DNA of 64,000 nucleotides from Cryptomeria japonica (lineage: Eukaryota; Streptophyta; Pinopsida; Cupressales; Cupressaceae): contig NW_026728918.1 in assembly GCF_030272615.1 (NCBI RefSeq), positions 374,001-438,000 on the forward strand. Reading direction: 5' to 3'. Below are positions 10,592-22,399 of this stretch, one piece after another. How positions within the stretch are numbered: the first letter of the stretch is position 1; the number at the start of each line of letters is the position of its first letter. A program made the position numbers and the translations under genes. The notes under the pieces were generated by a model, which saw only the letters and a program-made list of their open reading frames with translations, had not been told where the DNA came from and searched no databases.

Positions 10592-11520
10592 GTATTTAAT
10601 TTAATGCATTTATTCAAAAGGAAAATGTTATTATTTCTATAATTCATACATGTAGTTATAAATTAATTTGCTAAAAAAAAGGCCAACCAACTATAAATAA
10701 AAGAAATAAAATCAAGGATAGTCAAATAAAGCGTAAAAATAAATCCAAAAGTGAAGCTCTCTGTGGATAAATATGTTTTCTATTCAAATTATAATTCTTC
10801 AGATATAGATGGATTGGATCTATTTCTCTTAGATTCTATAATGTAGACTTGTAAACTAATTTAGAGCCTTCAAAATGTATATCAAATTGAAACTTATCAA
10901 AGAAATCCATTTTAAATATTAAGTACATTCAAAGACTTTTAAGAATCATTAAAGATTTATTCAAAAGGGATAATGATTGAATCTTTTTCAATATTGGATA
11001 TCTTATTCTTGACATTATTTTAAAAAATTTATTAGATCCTTTAATCAACTCTTGATTATAAATAATATCACCTAACACTATAATGAATCTCTACACCCAT
11101 CAACATCCTTGTATCTTTATATAGTTCCTTATATAATGATTTCGTTATTAAGAATTTATGTTTTCTTTTCTAATAATTACTCTACCAATCTCCTATTATT
11201 ATGTGATTATTTATTGAAAAAGAGAGTGGTGGTTGTTGATCTTGATACAATTTAATGAAATATTCAATGATATTATACCTTTCTTGAGATTGTTAGGGTA
11301 ATTTTGTATTATTGGTTTTGATACTCCAAATTAAATAATATTGGTTATCTCCAATTGGTATAATGAGTTAGCAAGATTGATATGAATGACATCAAGTGAG
11401 TGATATGTCAATATTGTACACGTGATAAGTAGTGTTAGACTTAAAAGTTCCTAGACATGTGTCATTACTTAATTTAGAACCATAAAATATTATCATGGAA
11501 ACCCTTTCATAAAGAAAAAA
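10592..11520. other. Unassigned AT-rich DNA
   Basis: No coding or repeat feature is recognised. The right-hand copy of this stretch runs off the window end. Confidence 0.5.
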
Positions 11521-11524
11521 AAAA

Positions 11525-11610
11525 TCTTAGTCTCACTAATAAGATATTTTTATTGATGTAAAGAATCATGGAAGTCTCAAAATTATTAATGTGTAATAAT
11601 GATGTAAAGC
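11525..11610 (-). repeat. Scrap of the copia LTR family seen at 33.5 and 44.1 kb
   Basis: The phrases ATATTTTTATTGATGTAAAG and CTCAAAATTATTAATGTGTA closely match 44,115-44,175. They also match the reverse complement of 33,750-33,825, the LTR after the copia pol relic. Only the distal quarter of the LTR is recognisable. Confidence 0.65.
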
Positions 11611-11764
11611 AACACTCACTCTCAAAGCCACAAGGCATTGAAACCTTTCTCACCCATTCAATTATCACCACAAACATTAAGAGTACCTTCGGTGGTGCAT
11701 TATTTTGGGTAATAAATTGGTTTCATGGGCAACTAGGCCATCATAAGAAATTGAGATTTCTCGC

Positions 11765-12420
11765 TCCTCCTTGTACCTCCCACCTCTTATCTTGCCCTTG
11801 TCCTTCCTCTTAATTTTCTTCTTCATGTTCCTCCTCGGTGTCCCTCTTTCTCTTTGTTCCTCCTTTCATCTCCATTCCTTGGCCCCCACTCCTCCTCTTC
11901 CTATTGGGTTTTTTGCGATTGTAGGTTGTTGTATTTATGTGCTTTTGTTATTGGTTGATATTATTTTTTTTGTATTTTGTTTGTGTGCGTGCATGTGTGT
12001 ATATTTAGGAGTATGCATTGGCATGTATGTATTTGCTTGTTCTTTTTATTCTTGCTTTTATATATATTGGTTTTCTCTTATGTGCTTGTGATTGGTCATT
12101 TTTTTGTGTTTTCATATTATTGGTTTTCTTTCTTTTTATATTTTGGTTTTTTATTTTTTTCTTTTTTTTTTCTTTTTTTATTTTAGTTTTAGTTTTTATT
12201 TTTTTTAGATATTTTAGTTGTTTTTCTTGTAGTGGCCTTGTGTTTTTATTCATTTTGTTTTGTCTCTTTTTGGGTGCTATTTTAATTCCATTTTTTCCAT
12301 TTTGTGTGTCCTCTTGGTTTTTGTGTCTCTTTCCTTGTGGCTTCTCTTTCATATTTTTTAATCTACTAGGTCTGCTATCATTTTCTCATATTTTTCTATC
12401 TTATTCTCTTACTTGCTCAT
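11765..12420. other. T-rich low-complexity tract
   Basis: The plus strand is dominated by T with short CT and GT phrases, including long T runs at 12,140-12,215. It produces several open frames coding for Phe/Leu/Val-rich nonsense (for example plus 12,018-12,449), which I reject as genes. Confidence 0.7.
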
Positions 12421-12539
12421 TTGCCTTGATGATGGATCATGGTGTTTGATCTGAAACATTGGCAACATAAAAATTAACACAGATGAATCCAAAATATTTA
12501 TAAACATATCGATATGGACTATGGAAACTTCATGAATTC

Positions 12540-14430
12540 AATAGAAACGAGAGTTCAACAGAAATTATAGCAACAGGGGTATACCCTGGATTAAACTATG
12601 CAACAAAAACCTAAAAGATAAGGGCCAAATTATGTGCCCTTGTCATACAAATGACCTTCTCCCAGTCGTCATAGAGTAATTTGAAGAGATCCCCGCCACT
12701 TTCCTATTATTCTCATCATCAGCTATAATGTTGCAAAGAAGGGAGAGTGTCAAAGTTGAACTGTGTAGGACCCTGATGCAAAACTTGTTGATTCTAACCT
12801 GTTGTTTGTCTCTTAATTCCACCCTATTGTTGATAACTAATTTTCTCTTTAAGTTTTTTGATTTCTTGGTCTATGTCAGGTCTACAGATGTCAAGGTTTT
12901 GTAGCTCCTCCTTTAAAATCAATGGGTTTTGTATTCCCCTCATCCTTAGGGTCCCCATCCTTATATTTTTCCTTTTTGGACTTAACCTTCCTCTATTTTC
13001 CAGTTACTTTCAGGAGTTCTACATCATTCTTTAGGATCTCAAGGTGACAGGGTGGCCCTGGTTTGATTCCCTCAATGGTATTGGCCAGATTTACATTCAT
13101 TTGTGTCTCCAAAAGTTTAGGGGATTCAAGTCCCATTAAGGGGTCAGGGTCCACCAAACCAGCAAATTCCGTGTTGGTAGGAGGGTTCTCTTATGATTTG
13201 GGATTATTAGTAATATTCCCCTTGTCACCCCTCTCCATGTATTCTTTAGTGGTCATGTGATTGTAGGCCTCCACCTTCTCATCCATAGAGCCCTTAGAGG
13301 CCAATCTACGAGATGTTCATCTACCAATATTATTACCAATGGGATCATCCTCTTTGGACCCTTTAGAGTTGTAGTTAAATCTACAATAATTTTTTTTCTC
13401 TTTCCATCCTTTCCTTTTCTTTTGGAGCCTGAAGAAATATTTTCCCATCCCAAAGTGGATGGACAGGAAGGAGGGATTACTTAAATGATGGTGATAGAAG
13501 ATGAAGGTACCACATAGGAGGCGAAAGCCTCACTAGAAACATGAAAAAATATAGGGCTAAAACTAGAAGCATAAGCCACCAAAGAGAGGGAAGCCAGAAG
13601 GGACAACTGAACCAACATTATGTTCCTAGGAGGGTACAGAGATAGATGGTAGTCGTATAGCATATATTTTAATCCCTTGTAAAGGGAAATGGGGGGTTTA
13701 CCTTCATTTTGGGGGTCAAGGGCATCTTTTATGGAAGTTTCCATAGAATGGAGAAAATAAAATAGCAAACAGTGTAACTTATTGTTTCTAAAATAGTTAA
13801 GAAGAGACAGGTGATAATAGTAAAAGATTTTATGGCGGTCTTCCAAAGTAAAATATTTCATGATAAGAAGACACAACACTACTCGGGGGTATTTGAGATC
13901 CTCCCAATTGATTCCACCTCGGATTTTCATCAGGATTTACTTCCCTCTGAAAAATCTTCTTAGACCTTCACTATTGGTCGTATGGCTTCTACGTTTCCAC
14001 CTTCATCCCTCAAGGGAAAGTCCTTTGGCCTTTGCAATGACTTCCTCAGTGACTTCAAAAGAAATTACACCCACTACAACTCGCCTATTATTCAATGAGG
14101 TAAAAAATTTAATAGAAAGTTTTTCATCATGCCCCTTAAGGCATTCCATAAAATCGACCACTCCTACCTTAGTGCAATAGTTCCATATGACAACATCCTC
14201 TTGAAGTCCTCTAGATTATTCGACTCATATTGAACCCTATCACCTCTCATTTCCACCTCTTTAGAGAAGATAGACAAATTTTTCTCCTTAAATTTTAGCA
14301 TGGAAACAAAAAAAGTATAGCAATGTCTTGTAGAAATAAAATTTTCATTTCCATAAAAGAATATGGCATAAAGTAATCCTTTGATGAAATAATTGCCACT
14401 ATAATTTGCCAGTCTAGGAGAAGCTTGCAA
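12540..14430 (-). pseudogene. Decayed copy of a repetitive uncharacterised plant protein family
   Basis: Minus-strand frames join into one protein-like order. The first part is 14,164-14,430 (starts MQASPRLANYSG, includes RVQYESNNLEDFKRML). After a frameshift near 14,165 come DFMECLKGHDEKLSIKFF and EVTEEVIAKAKGLSLEG. Then comes a 149-codon frame, 13,481-13,930, with WEDLKYPRVVLCLLIMKYFT and HKIFYYYHLSLLNYF. A Lys/Glu-rich C-terminal part follows. Stops and frameshifts separate the pieces. The layout resembles the multi-copy transposon-associated hypothetical proteins of plants, and its C-terminal third recurs at 15,690-16,690. I know of no function, and it is not intact here. Confidence 0.55.
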
Positions 14431-14839
14431 AGAATACTCCTAGCCAGCTGAAGTGATGTTAAGGAAAATGACTATTGCCATCTAAGTGTCGGAACAATGT
14501 GAAAACACATCATTTTCCAAGCTTCCGCCTTTTAAAAATCTTTAACATGCCCTCCAACGACATGATCCTCCATACGGCCCTTATAGTCACACAAGTGAAT
14601 TACATCATCATGAGGTTCAAAAGGCATTGCCAAAAAATGAGTGAAAAACATTTTATGGCATGCATGGAAGTCCACCTTAGACAATCATTTGTACCACTAT
14701 GCTCGAGGCTACAATTATTTGAATTCAAAAAATCCCTCATCCACCCCTCAAAGGCAGTATAGTGGGAATGAGGGAAAGCCTTGATAGATTTTATGTTGAT
14801 TAGAAGTACTATTATTAGTCTCTATTTAATAAGGAGTTT

Positions 14840-15290
14840 GATAAAGGGGGGAAAGGAGTTACTAATTCCCTAACATCTCAGTCCCTGCAAATTAAGACCA
14901 AGGGCCGCTATGGCATCCACCACATAGTTACCTTCCCTATAGGTATGGTTAGTAGGAAGGAGTCAAAGGAAGATAAAAGTTTGCACATGCCTCTAATGAT
15001 ACCGTCAATACACAAATTTATTCTATTTAGCCCTTGGATAGAATCAATTATTAGCTTTGAGTCACTTTCAATGGAAAATGTCTTGATCCCAATGGAAACA
15101 GGAATGGAAAGGCCCCAAAGCAAAGCCATAGCTTCAACTTGATTGAAAGAATGTCCATTCAAATTAACTGCATAAGTTGCGACAAACTCTCTAGTATGAG
15201 TTGTTAGTATTTCACCTACATCTACCAAGCCATGTTGAGTACCATCATCAAAATTAAATTTTGTATAGCCTAACTAGGTGAAAATTTCAC
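14840..15290 (-). pseudogene. LINE-type RNase H domain relic (RVT_3-like)
   Basis: The minus frame 14,908-15,228 and its flanks show the order KFNFDDG, then NQVEAMALLWGL, then IESDSKLIIDSI. In another frame come YREGNYVVDAIAALG residues. This matches the RNase H domain at the C-terminus of plant LINE polyproteins (Asp of NFD, Glu of VEA, Asp of ESDSK, Asp of VVDA as catalytic positions). A stop precedes LGYTKFNF, and a frameshift splits the C-terminal Asp block. No reverse transcriptase is seen upstream. Confidence 0.7.
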
Positions 15291-15499
15291 CCCTAATAAA
15301 AGCCATTTTCTTCAATCCCCTAGTTATTTCTGACTAAAATCTACTGCACAAAAAATGGCATGAAAGAAATAGAATTTTTAGCTCCCATGGTTGACTCCAA
15401 ATTATTTAGTCTTCAAATACTAGATTCAACATGGGGGGCTCAAATAAGACTTGCATATATCTCCATATATTGTTATTGTGTGTATCTACGATGAAAGTA

Positions 15500-15690
15500 T
15501 ATGAAGATCAATAGCACATTAACATCAAAAAACCAAATGAGAGTTCAAATGAAATATGAGCATTGTTTTGTAGCTTTTTTTAATTCAAAACGTCGCGATA
15601 TCTAAGGTGATAACCCTTAAATTAGTCTATGATGATCAATATCACATTAACGGCAAAAAACCAAATGAGAGTTCAAATGAAAGTCTGCAA
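15500..15690. repeat. Short direct repeat
   Basis: The phrase AAAAACCAAATGAGAGTTCA occurs twice (about 15,528 and 15,655), each preceded by GATCAATA-CACATTAAC. A third partial copy precedes 15,700. No function is apparent. Confidence 0.5.
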
Positions 15691-16690
15691 AAAAATCAGA
15701 AATGAGAGTTCAACAGAAATTACATCAACTGGGGCATACCCCGAATTAAACTATGTAACATAATCTTAAAAACTAAGGGGCCAAATTATGTGCCCCTGTC
15801 ATACTTAAGATCCTTCTCCTAGTCGTTGAAGAGGAATTTCAAGAGATCTCTGGCCGCTTGCCTATCATTCTTGTCATCAGTTGTTTTGTCGTGAAGAAGG
15901 GAGAGTGTCAAAGCTTAACTATGCAAGACCTTGATGTAGAACTTATTGATACTAACCTATTATTTGTCTCTTATGTCTAGTCTGTTATTGATATCTCTAA
16001 TTTCCTATTTTAGTTTACAGATTTTTTCTCCATATCGGGATTGTGGATGTTGCGGTTCTGTATCTCCTTCATGGAATCAGTAGTTTTGTATTGCCCTCAT
16101 CCTTGGGGTCCTAATCCTTATCTTTTTTTCTTTTTGGACTTAACCTTCCTCTATTTACCAATTCCTTCTGGGAGTTTCACATCATTCTTCAAGATCTCAG
16201 GGTGAGAGGGCGGCCCTGAGTCTAGTCCCTCAATGATATTGTCCAAATTCACATTCATTTAAGTCTCAAAAAGTTGACGGGAGTTGGGTCCCATTAAGCG
16301 GCCTGAGTCCACTAGACTAGCAAAGTCCATGCTAGCAGCAAGGTTCTCTTCTTCTTTGGGGCTATTAACAATCTTCCCCTCATCACCCCCCTCCATATCT
16401 TCTTTAGTGGTTGTGTGAATGCAAGCCTCCTCCTTCTTATCCATAAACCCCTAAGAGGCCAATCTACAAGATGTTCATCTACCAATAGTATCATCAATGG
16501 GGTCATCCTCTTCGAACCTTTCAGAATTGGAGTTATCTATAATTAAAAAATTTCACTTTCTAGCCTTGCCTTTACTTTTGGAGCCCGAAGAAATCTTATC
16601 CCATCCCAAAGTAGATGGGCGAGAAGGAGGGTTTACTTCAATGATGGTGACAGAAGCTGAAGGCACCATAGGGAGGTGAAAGCCTCACTA
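15690..16690 (-). pseudogene. Second, C-terminal copy of the 12.5-kb protein family
   Basis: It aligns along its length with 12,540-13,540 (shared GAGAGTTCAACAGAAATTA, GGGAGAGTGTCAAAG, GATGTTCATCTACCAATA). The minus frame 16,259-16,444 reads MDKKEEACIHTTTKEDMEGG and is acidic/basic mixed. The first copy is broken in the same place. It has frameshifts and stops and lacks the N-terminal half. It suggests a local duplication of about 3.1 kb followed by loss. Confidence 0.55.
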
Positions 16691-16884
16691 GAAAGATGAA
16701 AAATATGTGGTTGTTGTGGGCCCCTCCCTACATGTCTTGCTTCTTGTTCTAAGTTTTCATTGGCAAATGTTCTTATTCCCATTCAAATAGTTCCATTAAC
16801 TTTCTAATTCAAATTCTCTTCCTACCCAAAACTTCTTTGGAGACATGTGATCACATAAAAAGGAACAAGGTACCCATCTATTTT

Positions 16885-17237
16885 CTAGTGTATTCATGGC
16901 CTATGCCAGAATGGTAGCTTTGGAGCAGGGTATGAACATCCATCAAAGCATATTGGAAGGGGAATTATATCAGATATTACAGTTCAAAATGCTCTTGTAG
17001 AAGCATAGACAGGGCATCTAAACCATTTGATCAGTTGTGTCAAAGAAATATGATCTCATGAAATGCTACGATCGCAAGATATGCACAAAATACATTTGTA
17101 AAGGATTTAGAAACCTTCAGCCAAATGCGATTGGCAGGTGTAAATCTAGACTTTGTAACCTTTACCAGTGTCCTTCCAACATGTGCCAAAATGGGATCTT
17201 TGGAACAAGGCATGGACATGCAAAGCCAAATCAACTT
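16885..17237 (+). pseudogene. Pentatricopeptide-repeat (PPR) protein fragment
   Basis: Plus-strand pieces are recognisable PPR units: ALEQGMNIHQSI, then SDITVQNALVEA, then NMIS-stop-NATIARYAQNTF, ETFSQMRLAGV, and DFVTFTSVLPTCAKMGSLEQ. The TGA replaces the expected Trp in ISWNA. This layout (PPR units spaced by about 35 residues, with SVLP-CA and HQ-I phrases) is that of plant PLS-type organelle RNA-editing factors. At least two frameshifts and two stops, and only about three repeats, make it a dead fragment. It may be a retroposed piece. No intron is discernible. Confidence 0.8.
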
Positions 17238-17240
17238 CAT

Positions 17241-18396
17241 AGAAAACAGACCACAAAAGTTGACGTTGTTCCTCCTTGGCTCAAGTTTGGTTTTGATGAA
17301 ATTCCAACTATAAAAGTTCATTATTTTTCCTTCATTCTTTTCATGTTTGGTCATTTAAATTGTGAAAAAAAAAGCCTTGTTTGATACTCTGCAATCTCTT
17401 TCGAAAGAGAGATTAAATAGTTTAAAATTAATGAAAAATAAGCCTTGTTTAATAGTTCAAATTTATCCATGGCCTCACTTATCTTGGATACTCATTGAAA
17501 AGGGATAAAACAAACAATATATGGAATCCAGCTGCAGCAGTTTCATTATATGGTTCATTTTGCTTTATCATGGTATTCATAATCTCTTTTTAAATAGATG
17601 GTTTCATACCATTGATGGGGATGACCAAAGATTGGATATTTCTCAACAAGACAAACTACCAAAATAGATGGATTCATATGCAATCTGGATTCAATTGCTA
17701 TAGGCTCACCCACAAATTTTACATCATCTATAACCTTCCTTTTTATTGATCTATAAATTGTATATTTAAATAGATTTTTTTACTATAACCTTCTCAACTG
17801 TAATTATTCGTAGACAAGCGTCTTTCAAGTAGAATAAGGATTGGACGTGGCATTTGCATAAAAAAGAATAAAATGTATAACTGTTTCCATTGGTCTAGTT
17901 TACTATTTTTAGTTCTACTTTACTATTTGTATTATATATCATAATAGAAAATGTGTATACAATTGATAAAATTTAATAGGTAGATTTGAATTTATCATTT
18001 TTAATTTGTATGTTGGAAATTATTATTCATTGTGTTTTATAAATAGATTTTTTAATTGTTTAGTGTGATTTATTTTTTGATCATTTAAACTAATGCTAAT
18101 TTTAAATTGTTTGTCAAATTATAATATATTTTTCATTATTTTTTAATACAATGTTTTAATTACATAAAAACTTTTTAAACACCTTAATATATTTTTCTTA
18201 ATTAATATTATAGCCAAACCCTAAAGGATCTACCTTTTCCAAAACTCTATGCTAAGAGCCTCAATGTAATCTAGTAAAGAAATCACTAAGCATTTTAAGG
18301 TCCAACATTCCAAGACAAGAATTATAGATTAGCAGAGCTATAATAAGTCCCCAATGCATGGCATGTGATCATTCCTATCTCTAGATGACATGCCTA
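17241..18396. other. Unassigned AT-rich DNA
   Basis: It becomes strongly AT-rich after 17,860. I recognise nothing between the PPR fragment and the truncated end of the gypsy element. Confidence 0.5.
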
Positions 18397-19086
18397 TTAA
18401 ATTAATGAATACATCTCATATCCAACAGTCATATCTACTATCATGTGAATGTTGGGCAATGGAAAGTCGTCTTTCGGACATGCTTTGTTGAGATCCATAA
18501 AGTCTGTGCAAACTCTAATGGATTTATCTTCCTTTGATACAAGTACTATGTTTGATATCCATTCTAGGTAGTCAATAGCTTTGATAAATCCAGCTTTTAG
18601 TAATTTCTCTAATTCAGCTTTGACTAGCAGTGCCACATGAGGATGAATCTTATAGAGTTTTTGCTTGATTGGTTTAACTCCTAGTGTAATAGAGAGATGA
18701 TACATGATGAGATCAAGATCTAGTCCTGGCATATCTAAGTATGTCCATGCAAAGTTGATCTTCTTTTCTAAAAAAAGGTTGCTGAAATCTTTTAACTCTA
18801 GTGATTGAGCTAAATGAATGATGTGTGGTGTCTCTTGACTCCCAATGTTCACTGGCTGAGTTGGCTTGATCAATATGGAAGATCTCTCCTGGAAGTGACT
18901 TGGCAGTATATCAAGTATCTCACCTTCAGGCGCCTCAGAGAGGTTTTCACCTTTAGGTACGTCCTTTATTTTCTCTTTTTTAGATTCTGACACCACCATA
19001 ATGTGGTTTTCTCCATCAGGTCCTATTTTTATTTTTCTTATTTTTGTGACTAAGATACTTGATATCTGTTTCAGTCGTGTTTTCAC
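18397..19086 (-). pseudogene. Ty3/gypsy reverse transcriptase, N-terminal part
   Basis: A 229-codon minus frame, most of it family-typical. A linker is followed by FAWTYLDMPGLDLDL, the KQKLYKIHPH block, KAELEKLLKAGFI, then DYLEWISNIVLV, then RVCTDFMDLNKACPKDDFPL and PNIHMIVD. This is the start of gypsy RT up to just before the substrate and YxDD region. It ends TVGYEMYSLI and a stop, where family members continue with a Met-Asp-Gly-Phe block. The preceding 19,016-19,615 frame is an acidic linker without recognisable motif. Confidence 0.85.
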
Positions 19087-20271
19087 TTTGTTCCCTGGTG
19101 GAAGAGTTCATGGGTTCAACTGCATTGAGATAATAGGCTAATGTATAGTCATTGGAAAAAGTAGATACATTCAAGGGTTGGTTATAAAGAGTACAATCAA
19201 TCAGTTCAGGATGTATTAAGGATAAGGTTGGAACAAGCTCAAGGGAGTTCATGGTACTATCATCATGGCTTCGGACCGACCAGTCAAGTTTCAAAAGACT
19301 ACCTTGCATATGTGTCTTGAGACCAGGAAGAGTTACGACACAATTATCGAAATTCATGTTAGTATCTATTGGACCTAATCCAACCGACTGACTTCTAGCA
19401 TCGTCGCCTACTTCAGACTGGCCTACATACCATGGTGTGATAGTAAAAGGATCAGCAGACAGTATCTCAACATTCATGACGGAGTAGTCATAATGTGTTA
19501 TTGAATAGTTGTTGTTATAAATAGAGCTCCTGTCTGAGGCATCAGAGTCATAGGATGAAGTTTCTGACTCATCTTCAAGTGGCTTAGTAAAAGTATATAT
19601 AGTATCAATACCCACATCTTTGATGGTGCATGTTCCTTCATGATTTGGTTCATTGATTACTTATATTTGACACACTTGTGGACATAACCTTGATGGTTCT
19701 ATTAATCCCTATCATTTGTTCCATTCAGATTCCTCTAGACTGATGACTGGTTTTGTTTCTGTAGCTTCTAATTCTTCTTTTTTAGTTTCGTACCTGATTT
19801 GTCTTATCTCATAAGAGGGAGAGTTGGTAGGTGAATAAATTGCTTGTGTTCATTCTTCCTCCAGCTGTTGTTCATAGTCTTCTCATCTTTTTAGTCTGAT
19901 TTCTTCCATTTCCCTTTGCATTCTTACTTACGTATCAGCTTTTGTGCATCATCTGTGATATCACTAGATTCTTCAGGGGTTTTTGTAGTAGATGTATCTG
20001 AGAGATGGTTCGGACCCCATTCATACTCATTTGAATCAGTTTCTAAATCATCTACTTGTTGTATGCCAGTATATGTGACTGGAACTTTCAGTGGTGCAAA
20101 CAATTCTCTGATTCTGTATACTTCGTCTCTCATATCCTCTGGGACTTCTACTTCTTGTGGTATTATAGTTGATATAATTAGAACTTGATTACCATCTGTT
20201 TCCTCTCTCTAGGTTGGCAATCCTTCTTGTTTATCACTACACTCTTCCTGGGTTTGTTGGGTATTAATTTC

Positions 20272-20650
20272 TTATGTTGTTAAAGGTAGTACCTTTTTCT
20301 TCCACTTAAGTTGATGGTGGGAAGTGTGCTTTTGATATGATGACTTTGTTGGATCATATCCCAGTCCATCTTTATCATTGGCAGACTTAGTTTGTAATTG
20401 AATAGGTTCAACAATACCTTTTTGACGCTTGCCTAGAGGACTGGTACCTGAATATCCCATGCGTTGAAGCATCTTATAGCCTGGACCATATTGTTTCAGG
20501 GAAATCTCACAATGTCGTATTTCTTTGTTTGCACTGTCCAGTACCTCTCTATGAGCAGAAGAGGTCTTAAGCAGTTCCAAAATGGAGATTTGAGCATTGG
20601 TTCTCTTCAATTGTTTGACAATACTATAGCCAGGAGAAGATGATAAAGCC
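20272..20650 (-). pseudogene. Gypsy pol segment with G-patch, protease apparently lost
   Basis: The minus frame shows KRTNAQISILELLKTSSAHR, the conserved segment that in plant gypsy elements precedes the aspartic protease. Within about 25 residues follows GPGYKMLQRMGYSGTSPLGK and GIVEPI. That is a G-patch RNA-binding motif, known to follow protease in some retroelements. The protease active-site triad is not seen between them, which suggests an internal deletion in this copy. Stops separate this piece from gag and RT. Confidence 0.7.
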
Positions 20651-20959
20651 AGCTATTTTGATTTGGCCATGATTGTGTATGTTTGTTTATTTGGTATATT
20701 TGATCTTGTTTGATCGAAAGTTGAGGAAAAAGCTCCCGGGAGATTAATCTTCCTTTGAGTGTGAGTCATAGCATTAGCAGTTTGAGCTTGACTTTGGTGA
20801 TCCTGGATTATGATCATATTGCAATATTCAGGTTGAGTAGATTCAATCATGTTGATCACATTATCATTGTTAGTGTAGGTATAATTGACTCTAGCTCCTC
20901 CATTGGATTTTTAGGAATCTCCTTGTTCATAAGTCGGTAAGGGATCTTTAAAGGCCTTA

Positions 20960-22398
20960 TGATCAGCATTAGTCGCATCATTTCCAACAACGATCTTGCC
21001 TGCATCAATGAGATCTTGGATTTCATGTCAGAGTTTCATGCAGTTGTTTATGTTATGTCCCTTGTTCCGATGGTAGTCACAGTATTCATTTTCTCTCCAC
21101 CATTTGGGTCTAATTTTTGGGTCATATGGTCTAGAATTGTCTGGCAATGTTATCAAATTATTTGCCAATAAAGTTTTAAAAGCTGATTCATATGATTCAT
21201 TTAGAGGAGTAAAATCACGCTTAGGTTTTGAAAGCCAAGGCTTTTCTTTAAACTATTCTCTTGCTTTCTTTGGAGGATTTTCTATCGCAGTTTCAAGTGC
21301 CTTGAGTGCTTGTGTGCCATTGGCCAAGTTAAATATTGTGGATTTTGTTTTTGCTTGGATAGTATCTACCACTCCATCACTAACAATGTTCATGTTGTTA
21401 TCTTTGTCATATTCCCAGTACTTCCTCTTTTCTTTAGAACTATATCCTTGCGATGTTTCTTTCCAAAGTGATATATCTCCCTTTTTTATAAGCACATATT
21501 CCATTCTGAGCGCGTTATATACCATTTTGTTGAATGAAGGATGTACTTGCATATGGACACTATACTTCAATTCAGGGATTAAGTTGTTGACAAAGATATC
21601 CATTTTCTCAAGGTCTGGGATAGTCTCTGAATATCTAGAGAACATCTTTCTCCATCGTTGGAGAAAAGTGAGAAAGGGTTCTTCTCTTTTTTGTTTGGTA
21701 TTGCAAAGTTCTATCATAGTGACTGGGTGATGAATGTTGTAGGAGTATTGTTGTAGGATTAGTTGGATTAATTCTTCGAAAGTTTTTATTCCCATGGGTA
21801 TACTTGAGAACCATTCCATAGCTTGCCCCCTTAAACTTCTCGAGAAAAGGCGCATGAGATATGTTTAGTTGTGAATGAACTCCATACATAAAGCACAAAA
21901 TTCTCTGATATGATCTTGGGGGTCCGTATTCTCATCATATTTGTCAAACTAAAGCATTTCTACCCTTGAGGGAAAGGGAGGCATGTAAAGGTTTTTATCA
22001 AATGGGAATGGGCATATTGTGTCTAGAGAATATTGTTTTGGTGTTTTATCTTTGTTTTTTAGTTTTGTGACCTCAGTTTGTAATATTTGCATTTGTTTGT
22101 TTATCTTTCCCCATGGTGTCTCTTCCTCTTTAGTGACAAGGGCCTCCACATTATAACTAATAGGGAATTTGGCGCCTTGCTTTGCTAATTCTAGCAAATA
22201 GTTTTCTTTTTCCTTAGCCATGATGACCTTCATCATTTTTCAAAATTCTTTATCATTCTGACATTTATGTATTTCGGCCTCGTGAGGCTCAGGAAGCTCA
22301 GATTCAGTTGATGAGGAATCATTGTTAGTGGCATGATTGCAGAAGTTGTCGTGAGTGTCTCGTTTACTAGCTTCTATTTCTTATCTTTCCCTAGACAT
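20960..22398 (-). pseudogene. Ty3/gypsy gag, copy 1
   Basis: The start is the ATG at 22,398-22,396 (MSRER, then a TAA where copy 2 has Gln). It continues through an acidic N-terminus, MPPFPSRVEML, and the Retrotrans_gag core (PQDHIREFCALCMEF, GQAMEWFSSIPMGIKTFEEL, FLTFLQRWRKMFSRY). A zinc-knuckle-like CDYHRNKGHNINNC motif follows near 21,050. Known role: capsid protein that packages element RNA. At least four premature stops, mostly C-to-T type, inactivate it. Confidence 0.85.
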
Positions 22399-22399
22399 G

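Larger units (their letters stand above)
1..11119. repeat. Left copy of a perfect 52,881-bp-period repeat
   Basis: These 11,119 bases recur as the last 11,119 bases of the window at a constant offset of 52,881. Open frames translate identically in both copies. Homopolymers I checked have equal lengths, for example the C7-A9 run near 8,034-8,049 and the A8 run near 10,673. No indel shifts the offset anywhere. Neither edge of the repeat is visible, because it runs off both ends of the window. Internal duplications elsewhere in the window have clearly diverged, so zero divergence here points to a very recent event or to one molecule represented twice. Confidence 0.97.

Noticed and set aside
12018-12449. 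143-codon hydrophobic frame
   Set aside because: It lies in a T-rich tract; the Phe/Leu/Ile composition follows from the base composition.
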